Positions 1-5,841 of a stretch of DNA of 6,921 bases are shown here, piece after piece (the first letter of the stretch is position 1; every line of letters begins with the position of its first letter). The notes under the pieces are model-generated. The model made no database searches. It had not been told where the DNA came from and saw nothing but the letters and a program-made list of their open reading frames with translations. Source of the stretch: an uncultured Acetatifactor sp. Its GTDB lineage: Bacteria > Bacillota > Clostridia > Lachnospirales > Lachnospiraceae. The stretch lies in NCBI GenBank assembly GCA_947626405.1, contig CANQSE010000104.1, positions 1 to 6,921 of the forward strand, written 5' to 3'. The position numbers and the translations under genes are program-made.

Positions 1-2
1 GG

Positions 3-38
3 CTCATTTATCTGAGATATGAATTGAAAATTCCTTGA
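3..38 (+). other. Possible 3' tail of an upstream CDS (very weak)
   Basis: In frame 3 the window opens with eleven sense codons reading LIYLRYELKIP and then a TGA at 36-38. The other two forward frames hit stops at 13 and 20. The tail resembles the end of the GT-C gene that follows (YEIRLYQILP), so a related glycosyltransferase gene could end here. Eleven codons are too few to establish a gene, and the resemblance may be chance. Confidence 0.15.
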
Positions 39-66
39 AAAATAAGGGAAAAACACTTGACTAAAT

Positions 67-73
67 AGGGAGG
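67..73 (+). promoter_or_regulatory. Shine-Dalgarno for the GT-C gene, with a 3-codon mini-ORF
   Basis: GGGAGG at 68-73 lies 11 nt upstream of the chosen ATG at 85, which is a slightly long spacing. It is only 3 nt upstream of another ATG at 77. That ATG opens a mini-ORF of three sense codons (ATG ATT ATA) whose TGA stop overlaps the gene's ATG as ATGA (85-88). Translation of the main gene may therefore start directly or by reinitiation. Confidence 0.5.
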
Positions 74-84
74 ATTATGATTAT

Positions 85-1701
85 ATGAAATTTGAAGTTT
101 TGAAAGAAAAAATGGATCGATGGCATTTTTTGCTGCTTGCCCTTATATTTGCGATTGCCCTGGTACTGCGCGTTGTGGGTGCAGGGTGGGGAATGCCAAA
201 CAATAATCTGCATCCGGACGAGGTGCTTATTTTTGAACCGGCGCATCAGTGCGCCCTGAACCATAACTTTGAAGTGCATGACTACTACAGACCAAATCAC
301 GTCTCTATAAAACTGAATACCATTTTGTATACTGTAATCCAGGAGGTGTATTTTGCGCCGCGTGGACAAGCCGACTTTGCGAGCAATTACAACGAAAACT
401 TTTCGCTTTTTACAACGGCTTCCCGTGTCATGGCAGCCCTTTTTGGAGTCGGAGTCGTTGTCCTCGCCTACCTGATTGGGCGATTCTGGGGACGCGGCCA
501 GGCATTGTTTGCCGCGTTGCTTTCAGCGGTGTTTCCTTCGTTTATCGAACACTCCCACTATATTACGCCTGACATATTACTGCTGTTTTTTATGATGGGC
601 GTGCTTTGGATGGCGTTGCGCTATCAGAGGAAACCGTCCGTATCGCTGCTTTTTGGAATGTCTATGTTTACAGCGCTTGCCGTCTGTGAAAAATACCCGG
701 GAATTTACTGCTGCGTGGTCATTGCCGCCGCCGTGATCATGACGCATATTAAAAAGCCGCTTAAGATTGTCACAACAGGGTGCCTGGCTGTTCTCTTTGT
801 TGTGCTTGGTATCATGGCCGTATCTCCTGTATTGCTGATTGATTGGAGGACCGTGCTTGAGGTGATGGCGGGCCAGAACCATGCAAATCATCTGGGCGCT
901 GACGGTCTTAATTTCTGGGAAACGATTATTTTTTATTTAAAGACGACAGGCGTTCATATGGGATTGATATTGACGGTGAGCGGTATCTACGGGATAGTGA
1001 GATCGCTTCGCAAAAACCTTAAGCAGACGATCCTGCTTTTGGTTTTCGGAGCATATATTGTGCCAATTTCCACATTGAGTATACACTGGGAGCGCTATAC
1101 CCTGCCGATTTACATTACGGCGATTTTTTTCGGAGCTTTCGGCGTGTTTTATCTTTTTGAGGATCTGCAGAGATTTTTTAAGAATAAAACCGTGTTTTAC
1201 CTGGCTGCGTGTATGATATTGGTTTTACTGCCGACGGGAAGTCTGGCGCTCGGGGCGGTTGCGGTTACCGGAAGCTTTCTGGCTCCTGACAGCCGCATTG
1301 TTCTGCAAAGCGTATTTGCGGAAATGGGCGTGGATCAGTATAATACTGCATATGACTGTAACACGCCTCTGGATCCCGGAGGATATTACGGAGCTTTTAT
1401 GAATTTTGAAGAAGCGGATCCGGCCAGGTACAAATACGGAGGAAGGATAACCTTCGTTATGACGTCGTCCGCAGAGAGAGATCTTTATCTGGAATCGGAT
1501 CCGGAGGTTTACGGGTGGATTGCAAACTTTTACAGGAAGCTGGACGAGAATTATCCACTTGTTTGTCTGTTCCCGGTAGAAAAACCCAGCAGTCATTTTA
1601 TTGAACTGTCAAACATCTGGTACGCGGCGAGAAGCATTTACAGATATATGCGCGGAGCTTCCACAGGTTATGAGATCAGGCTTTATCAGATTTTGCCCTG
1701 A
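85..1701 (+). CDS. GT-C fold membrane glycosyltransferase, GT39/ArnT-like (PMT_2 type)
   Basis: This is a 538-residue polytopic membrane protein. It has about eleven hydrophobic segments, beginning at residues 13-33 and ending around 367-395, followed by a soluble C-terminal part of about 140 residues. The first extracytoplasmic loop carries HPDE at 43-46, the acidic motif typical of GT-C enzymes, where an Asp or Glu is the presumed catalytic base or metal ligand. Other family-like features are HYITPD near 158-163, CEKYPG at 201-206 and HWERYTLP at 334-341. Such enzymes move a sugar from a polyprenyl-phosphate carrier to a lipid, protein or polysaccharide acceptor on the outer face of the membrane. 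Sugar and acceptor cannot be read from the sequence. The C-terminal part, with SSAERDLYLE near 461-470, looks like the outer domain of bacterial PMT_2 proteins. The next gene starts 25 bp downstream and is probably co-transcribed. The family call is firm; the substrate is unknown. Confidence 0.86.
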   Translation: MKFEVLKEKMDRWHFLLLALIFAIALVLRVVGAGWGMPNNNLHPDEVLIFEPAHQCALNHNFEVHDYYRPNHVSIKLNTILYTVIQEVYFAPRGQADFASNYNENFSLFTTASRVMAALFGVGVVVLAYLIGRFWGRGQALFAALLSAVFPSFIEHSHYITPDILLLFFMMGVLWMALRYQRKPSVSLLFGMSMFTALAVCEKYPGIYCCVVIAAAVIMTHIKKPLKIVTTGCLAVLFVVLGIMAVSPVLLIDWRTVLEVMAGQNHANHLGADGLNFWETIIFYLKTTGVHMGLILTVSGIYGIVRSLRKNLKQTILLLVFGAYIVPISTLSIHWERYTLPIYITAIFFGAFGVFYLFEDLQRFFKNKTVFYLAACMILVLLPTGSLALGAVAVTGSFLAPDSRIVLQSVFAEMGVDQYNTAYDCNTPLDPGGYYGAFMNFEEADPARYKYGGRITFVMTSSAERDLYLESDPEVYGWIANFYRKLDENYPLVCLFPVEKPSSHFIELSNIWYAARSIYRYMRGASTGYEIRLYQILP

Positions 1702-1715
1702 TAAGGAAACGGTAC

Positions 1716-1723
1716 AGGAGAGG
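1716..1723 (+). promoter_or_regulatory. Shine-Dalgarno that fixes the start of the UbiA-family gene
   Basis: AGGAGAGG sits 3 nt before the ATG at 1727, and its AGGAG core is 6 nt away. The reading frame is open upstream to an ATG at 1601 inside the GT-C gene. That extension lacks family similarity and overlaps the previous gene by about 100 bp, so 1727 is preferred. Confidence 0.75.
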
Positions 1724-1726
1724 TAT

Positions 1727-2596
1727 ATGAAAAAACGGCTTTCGCTCAGGATTATTCTGAGGCAGATGAGAATAAAGGGCTGGCTTAAAAATTTATTTGT
1801 TTTTTTTGCAATAATTTTTTCGCTGGAACTGTTCAATTGGACAAAGCTTATTCAGACTGTCATTCTTTCACTGTCGTTTTGCCTGGTATCGTCGGCGGTT
1901 TATATTTTCAATGACATCAATGACGCTGAAAACGACAGAAAGCATGCCGTGAAAAAGAACCGTCCGATAGCATCCGGACAAATTTCGATACCGTTTGCCT
2001 GTATATTGATGATATGCCTGATGGCGGCGGGATTAGGACTTGCGCTATGGGTTAATTTTCCTTCCTTTTTGATACTGCTCTCTTATGTTGTAATAAACAT
2101 ACTTTATTCAAAGTGGCTGAAAACGAAGGCCGTAATTGATTGCTTCTGCATTGCTGCCGGGTTCGTGCTGCGCGTGATGATTGGAGGGACAGTAGTCACT
2201 GACGGCGTTTCAAGCTGGATGTTTTTGACGGTGGTATCGTTGTCTCTGTTTATGGCGTTTGGGAAACGGCGAGGCGAGCTGTGCAGTTACGGGACAGGAG
2301 AGACGCGGGAGGTTCTGGCAATGCTTGATATGAATTTCCTGAACGGGATCATTTTCATGTGTGCAGGGCTGACGATGGCATTTTATTCTCTCTGGACCAT
2401 ATCACAGAGGCCGGTTTTGGTTTATACGGTGCCGGTAGTCCTGTTTATAGTGATAAGATATCTTATGCTGGTGTTTAACAACCATTCGGAATCGGATCCC
2501 ACGACACTTATCCTGTCGGACAAAACGCTTATTGCATCGTGCGGTATCTGCGCTTTTATGATAGTCGTGCTTTTATATAAAACGCAGATATTCTGA
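1727..2596 (+). CDS. UbiA-superfamily prenyltransferase, decaprenyl-phosphate phosphoribosyltransferase-like
   Basis: This 289-residue integral membrane protein has seven or more hydrophobic segments. The N-terminal RIKGWLKNLFVFF (15-27) matches the R-x-x-x-W-x-K-N-x-x-VF pattern of the DPPR synthase branch (mycobacterial Rv3806c type). The first aspartate motif reads NDINDAENDRKH (62-73) and is followed by KNRPIASG (77-84). A second conserved stretch runs YSKWLK (127-132), then D138, then GFVLRVMIGG (145-154). The C-terminal SDPTTLILSDKTL (256-268) also fits that branch. The characterised member transfers 5-phosphoribose from PRPP to polyprenyl phosphate, giving the precursor of lipid-linked arabinose or ribose. 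The motifs argue against a quinone or haem prenyltransferase. Whether this protein uses PRPP is inferred from family. It follows the GT-C gene by 25 bp, which suggests shared transcription. No epimerase or phosphatase of such a pathway is in the window. An 8-T tract at 1800-1807 lies early in the gene, with the frame intact. Confidence 0.85.
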   Translation: MKKRLSLRIILRQMRIKGWLKNLFVFFAIIFSLELFNWTKLIQTVILSLSFCLVSSAVYIFNDINDAENDRKHAVKKNRPIASGQISIPFACILMICLMAAGLGLALWVNFPSFLILLSYVVINILYSKWLKTKAVIDCFCIAAGFVLRVMIGGTVVTDGVSSWMFLTVVSLSLFMAFGKRRGELCSYGTGETREVLAMLDMNFLNGIIFMCAGLTMAFYSLWTISQRPVLVYTVPVVLFIVIRYLMLVFNNHSESDPTTLILSDKTLIASCGICAFMIVVLLYKTQIF

Positions 2597-2697
2597 GATA
2601 TTTGCAGGTTTTGTTTGGGATAACGCTATTTTTGGCATACCGCCGGAAAACGCTTAAGACCATGCTTACAGACACGGCGGAGCAGAAAAGGGGTATT

Positions 2698-3486
2698 ATG
2701 CTGAATACATTTACAAGGACGCAGCTTTTGTTGGGAAAAGAAGCGCTGGAAATTCTGGCGGCGTCCAGGGTGGCCGTTTTCGGGATAGGCGGAGTGGGAG
2801 GATATACAGTAGAAGCGCTGGCAAGGTGCGGCGTGGGGACAATAGATCTTGTGGACAACGATAAGGTATCTCTGACAAACCTGAACAGACAGATTATAGC
2901 CACGACAAAAACCGTCGGAAAATACAAGGTTGACGTGATGAAGGAGCGTATTCTGGAGATCAATCCGCAAGCCAGGGTAAACGTGCACAAGTGTTTTTTT
3001 CTGCCTGAGACAAAGAACGACTTTGACTTTGCATCCTATTCGTACGTCGTAGACGCAGTTGACACTGTGACGGCAAAGATTGAGATTGTGATATCTTCTC
3101 AGGAGGCGGGAGTACCCGTAATAAGCTGTATGGGGGCGGGAAACAAGCTTGACCCCTCCGGATTTATGGCGGCTGACATATACGATACATCGGTCTGCCC
3201 TCTGGCAAAGGTTATGCGCCGGGAATTAAAAAAGCGGGGCGTAAAAAGCTTAAAGGTCGTATATTCAAGGGAAAAACCCCTGCGGCCGATAACGGATGAT
3301 ACGGACGGGGCGTACTGCGCCGATTCTTGCGAAACAGACGATAAACCTACAGGGAAAAGGGAAGTACCCGGATCTGTTTCTTTTGTACCCGCGGCGGCGG
3401 GGCTTATTATGGCCGGAGAGGTCATACGGGATCTGACAGGGGATGCCGTGGACAGGTGCAGGAGACAGACAAAAAAGACGGAGTAA
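2698..3486 (+). CDS. tcdA: tRNA threonylcarbamoyladenosine dehydratase TcdA
   Basis: This 262-residue cytoplasmic protein belongs to the E1/MoeB/ThiF superfamily. It activates the carboxyl of t6A37 with ATP and cyclises it to ct6A in ANN-decoding tRNAs. The N-terminus, LNTFTRTQLLLGKEALEIL, is characteristic. The nucleotide loop is GIGGVGG (29-35), followed by VDND (52-55), the NLNRQ motif (61-65) with its arginine finger, VGKYK (73-77) and DAVDT (119-123). CPLAKVMRRELKKRGV (167-182) and YSREKP (189-194) are signatures of the TcdA branch, which lacks the paired CxxC zinc motifs of MoeB and ThiF. The ATG at 2698 is chosen because homology begins there and AGGGG lies 4 nt upstream. A TTG at 2602 and an ATG at 2662 in the same frame have no ribosome binding site. 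The gene is separated by 101 bp from the UbiA gene and by 115 bp from the kinase gene. No clear terminator was seen on either side, so read-through is possible. Confidence 0.94.
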   Translation: MLNTFTRTQLLLGKEALEILAASRVAVFGIGGVGGYTVEALARCGVGTIDLVDNDKVSLTNLNRQIIATTKTVGKYKVDVMKERILEINPQARVNVHKCFFLPETKNDFDFASYSYVVDAVDTVTAKIEIVISSQEAGVPVISCMGAGNKLDPSGFMAADIYDTSVCPLAKVMRRELKKRGVKSLKVVYSREKPLRPITDDTDGAYCADSCETDDKPTGKREVPGSVSFVPAAAGLIMAGEVIRDLTGDAVDRCRRQTKKTE

Positions 3487-3515
3487 AACATCATTTTCCG
3501 GAGACTTATGACGAC

Positions 3516-3581
3516 TGACCTGCCCAAAGAATACCTGGACAAAAGAAACAGGTTTGTATTACAATAGCAATAAGCAGGTCA
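3516..3581 (+). repeat. 8-bp inverted repeat and four ACCTG/CAGGT half-sites around a promoter (candidate operator)
   Basis: TGACCTGC (3516-3523) and GCAGGTCA (3574-3581) are perfect inverted copies 50 bp apart. They bracket the -35 and -10 hexamers of the kinase promoter. Between them lie a further ACCTG (3533-3537), overlapping the -35 box, and a CAGGT (3549-3553) in the spacer. That makes four copies of one pentamer in 62 bp: two forward, then two reversed. This layout would suit a regulator that binds several half-sites or loops the DNA. It could also be chance, and no regulator is identified. Confidence 0.35.
3536..3565 (+). promoter_or_regulatory. Sigma-A type promoter for the kinase gene
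   Basis: The -35 box is TGGACA (3536-3541, five of six matches to TTGACA). The -10 box is TACAAT (3560-3565, five of six matches to TATAAT). The spacer is 18 bp. Transcription would start near 3572, giving a leader of about 30 nt before the ATG at 3602. It lies in the intergenic gap after tcdA, so the kinase and the following GH3 gene probably form their own transcript. It is the best-matching promoter seen by eye in the window. Confidence 0.6.
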
Positions 3582-3583
3582 AA

Positions 3584-3592
3584 AGAGGAAGG
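3584..3592 (+). promoter_or_regulatory. Shine-Dalgarno for the kinase gene
   Basis: AGAGGAAGG ends 9 nt before the ATG at 3602. The same frame is open back to a TTG at 3554, but that codon falls in the promoter spacer, upstream of the predicted transcription start. The ATG at 3602, followed by a basic MEKRKRK stretch and a membrane helix, is therefore the start. Confidence 0.65.
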
Positions 3593-3601
3593 CGCAAAAT
3601 A

Positions 3602-5821
3602 ATGGAAAAACGGAAACGTAAAACAATAACCGGTATTATCGCCGGCGCGGCGGTACTGTTGTTGGCAGGTACGGTATATTTTTTCTACAGATATAAAAGA
3701 ATCGGCGCGGATCAGGTTATATCCCTGAGAGAAGCGTATGTATTTGCGGCGGCAGTTATGCTGTGCGCTGTTTTGGCCGTGGTGGTTCTGCTTCTTATCG
3801 TCTGTCTGCAGGGAGGAATTACCCGTAAGGCAAGCAGCGATAAGCTGGAGGTCCAATACAGGGAGAAGCTGTTCAGTCTTCTCACTCAGAACACGGACCA
3901 TATTTTTATACTGTTTTCTCCCGATACATTTGAAGCCGACTACATAAGCCCTAATATCGAGAGGGTTATAGGGATAAACCCTGATATGGCCAGAAAGGAC
4001 ATGAAGCAGATAATAGGCATGCTGCTCAACGACGGAAACACTTCGCCCGACGAGATAATGTCCTCCATTCCCCAGGGGGGCTTCTGGCAGGAGGAAAGGG
4101 AACTGCTTCACAGGGAGACGGGGCAGCGCCGCTGGTACAGGGAGATTCTCTACAGGATCAGGATGGAAGACACGCAGAAATGTATTATGATAATCTCTGA
4201 CTGTATGAAAGAACATCAGATGAGTGAAACGCTCAAAAACGCGCTCAGTTCGGCCGAGGCCGCAAACAGGGCAAAGAGCAATTTCCTCTCAAATATGTCC
4301 CATGATATCCGGACGCCAATGAACGCCATTGTCGGGTTTACGATACTTTTAGGCAAGGATGCTGACAATCCGGAAAAGGTGAGGGAATATACGCAAAAAA
4401 TTACGGCGTCAAGTCAGCATTTGCTGAGCCTTATCAACGATGTGCTCGATATGAGCAAGATAGAGAGCGGAAAGACAACCCTGAACGTTTCGGAGTTCAG
4501 TCTGCCGCTGCTTTTGGAAAAGATCAGCACGATTATTCTTCCCCAGGCCAGGGCCAGGGGGCAGAATTATGAGATGCTTGTCCACGATAAGATTCCCGAG
4601 ACTCTCATGGGAGATGAACTCAGGCTCAACCAGATTTTTATAAATCTTCTGTCGAACGCGGTGAAATATACTCAGGAGGGCGGCAGCATATGGTTTCATA
4701 TCCGCAGTCTCAAACAGCTTGTGGCAGGAAGCGTCAGACTGCAGTTTGAGGTTACGGACAACGGCTATGGGATGAGCGAGGAATTTATAGGCAAAATATT
4801 TGATCCGTTTGCAAGGGAAGCCAATTCCACCGTAAGCGGGATTCAGGGCACAGGCCTTGGCATGCCTATCACAAAAAACATTGTGGAGCTTATGGGCGGC
4901 ACAATACAGGTAAAGAGCGAACAGGGAAAGGGCAGCACTTTCATCGTTGAGATGGAACTGGCCGTTCCTGAACAGGACAGGGACAGGGAATTTTGGAGCC
5001 ATCACTCCATAACAAAGGCGCTTGTGGTGGATGACGAGGAGGACATCTGCCTGATGATCAGCAGGATCATGGAGGAAACCGGAATCGAGATACAATATGC
5101 CACCTCCGGATTTAAGGCGCTTGATATGGTAAAGGAAGCCAAGCGGAAGGAGCAGGAGTACAACGTTATCCTGCTGGATTGGAAGATGCCGGATATGGAC
5201 GGCGTCGAGACGGCAAGACGGATAAGGGAGTGCGTGGGAGGAGAAGTGCCCATACTGATACTGACATCCTACGACTGGTCGGAGGTGGAGGACGAGGCCA
5301 GACGCGCCGGAATAAACGGATTCATGCCAAAGCCGTTCTTTTTGAGCACATTCAGGAATACAGTGAAAAATGTGCTTGAACGGGACAGGAACGTCGATTC
5401 GGAGGCGGAGGAGCGGAAGGACGTTTTGGACGGTATGCTGTTCCTTGTGGCGGAAGACAATGAGCTTAACGCGGAAATACTTGAAAAAATGCTCGAGATG
5501 TCCGGCGCAAGGTGTGAAATCGCATCCAACGGACAGGAGGCGGTGGACATGTTCCGCCAGTCCGCCGTAGGACATTATGACATGGTACTTATGGACATAC
5601 AGATGCCTGTGATGAACGGATATGACGCGGCAAGGCTGATCAGAAGCTGCCGCCACACCCAGGCAGCTACAATTCCGGTGATTGCAATGACAGCAAACGC
5701 GTTTGCCGAGGACGTGCAGAAAGCTTTAAATTCGGGTATGAACGAGCACGTGTCAAAACCCGTTGACATGGAGGTACTGCGCAACGTAATAAAAAAATAT
5801 AAGTCAAGAGACAAAAAATAA
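3602..5821 (+). CDS. Membrane hybrid sensor histidine kinase with two receiver domains
   Basis: This 739-residue protein autophosphorylates on histidine and passes the phosphate to receiver aspartates. A basic start is followed by two membrane helices (about 8-29 and 45-69), joined by a loop of only about 15 residues, so there is no sizeable outer sensor domain. A PAS-like domain occupies about 84-203. The HisKA domain has the H-box NMSHDIRTPMNAIVGF with H234. The ATPase domain shows the N-box NQIFINLLSNAVKYT (343-357), G1 box DNGYGM (386-391), F-box IFDPF (399-403) and G2 box GTGLGM (416-421). The first receiver has D477/D478, phospho-acceptor D526, T555 and K577. The second has E618/D619, acceptor D665, T697 and K719. 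Both receivers look competent. No HPt or output domain follows, so the phosphate must go to a separate protein or the receivers must act within the kinase. The input signal is unknown. The GH3 gene 20 bp downstream suggests a role in carbohydrate response. Confidence 0.96.
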   Translation: MEKRKRKTITGIIAGAAVLLLAGTVYFFYRYKRIGADQVISLREAYVFAAAVMLCAVLAVVVLLLIVCLQGGITRKASSDKLEVQYREKLFSLLTQNTDHIFILFSPDTFEADYISPNIERVIGINPDMARKDMKQIIGMLLNDGNTSPDEIMSSIPQGGFWQEERELLHRETGQRRWYREILYRIRMEDTQKCIMIISDCMKEHQMSETLKNALSSAEAANRAKSNFLSNMSHDIRTPMNAIVGFTILLGKDADNPEKVREYTQKITASSQHLLSLINDVLDMSKIESGKTTLNVSEFSLPLLLEKISTIILPQARARGQNYEMLVHDKIPETLMGDELRLNQIFINLLSNAVKYTQEGGSIWFHIRSLKQLVAGSVRLQFEVTDNGYGMSEEFIGKIFDPFAREANSTVSGIQGTGLGMPITKNIVELMGGTIQVKSEQGKGSTFIVEMELAVPEQDRDREFWSHHSITKALVVDDEEDICLMISRIMEETGIEIQYATSGFKALDMVKEAKRKEQEYNVILLDWKMPDMDGVETARRIRECVGGEVPILILTSYDWSEVEDEARRAGINGFMPKPFFLSTFRNTVKNVLERDRNVDSEAEERKDVLDGMLFLVAEDNELNAEILEKMLEMSGARCEIASNGQEAVDMFRQSAVGHYDMVLMDIQMPVMNGYDAARLIRSCRHTQAATIPVIAMTANAFAEDVQKALNSGMNEHVSKPVDMEVLRNVIKKYKSRDKK

Positions 5822-5826
5822 GCGTC

Positions 5827-5834
5827 GGGAGGAG
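5827..5834 (+). promoter_or_regulatory. Strong Shine-Dalgarno for the GH3 gene
   Basis: GGGAGGAG is 7 nt before the ATG at 5842. It lies in the 20-bp gap after the kinase stop codon, which leaves no room for a terminator. It supports independent, efficient initiation at 5842. This matters because it means the protein truly begins with the domain that is C-terminal in ordinary GH3 enzymes. Confidence 0.8.
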
Positions 5835-5841
5835 CTGGAAA

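Noticed and set aside
57..87. TTGACT at 57-62 as a -35 box for the first gene
   Set aside because: Any -10 box at normal spacing would lie on the start codon, so the transcript would begin inside the gene. TTGAAA at 35-40 also lacks a convincing -10.
1601..1726. Upstream extension of the UbiA-family gene to an ATG at 1601
   Set aside because: It would overlap the GT-C gene by about 100 bp and adds 42 residues with no family resemblance. A good ribosome binding site supports 1727.
1780..1807. Terminator-like T-tract in the UbiA-family gene
   Set aside because: No stable GC-rich hairpin precedes the T-tract, and it lies within an intact coding frame.
2632..2660. Possible tcdA promoter: TTGGCA at 2632-2637 with TAAGAC at 2655-2660
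   Set aside because: The -35 is good and the spacing is 17 bp, but the -10 matches only three of six consensus positions. It is too weak to list as a feature.
2602..2697. Upstream starts for tcdA (TTG 2602, ATG 2662)
   Set aside because: Neither has a Shine-Dalgarno sequence, and TcdA proteins typically begin at the MLNTF-like segment encoded from 2698.
3487..3535. Intrinsic terminator after tcdA
   Set aside because: No hairpin followed by a T-run could be found in the gap. The inverted repeat there spans 50 bp and has no T-tract after it.
3506..4216. 236-residue minus-strand open frame over the tcdA-kinase gap and the kinase N-terminus
   Set aside because: The translation has no recognisable domain. 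It overlaps the predicted promoter and a convincing + strand gene.
4409..5656. 415-residue open frame on the minus strand across the kinase gene
   Set aside because: It lies wholly antisense to a gene with unmistakable kinase and receiver motifs. Its translation is rich in His and Cys and resembles no family. It is a by-product of codon bias.
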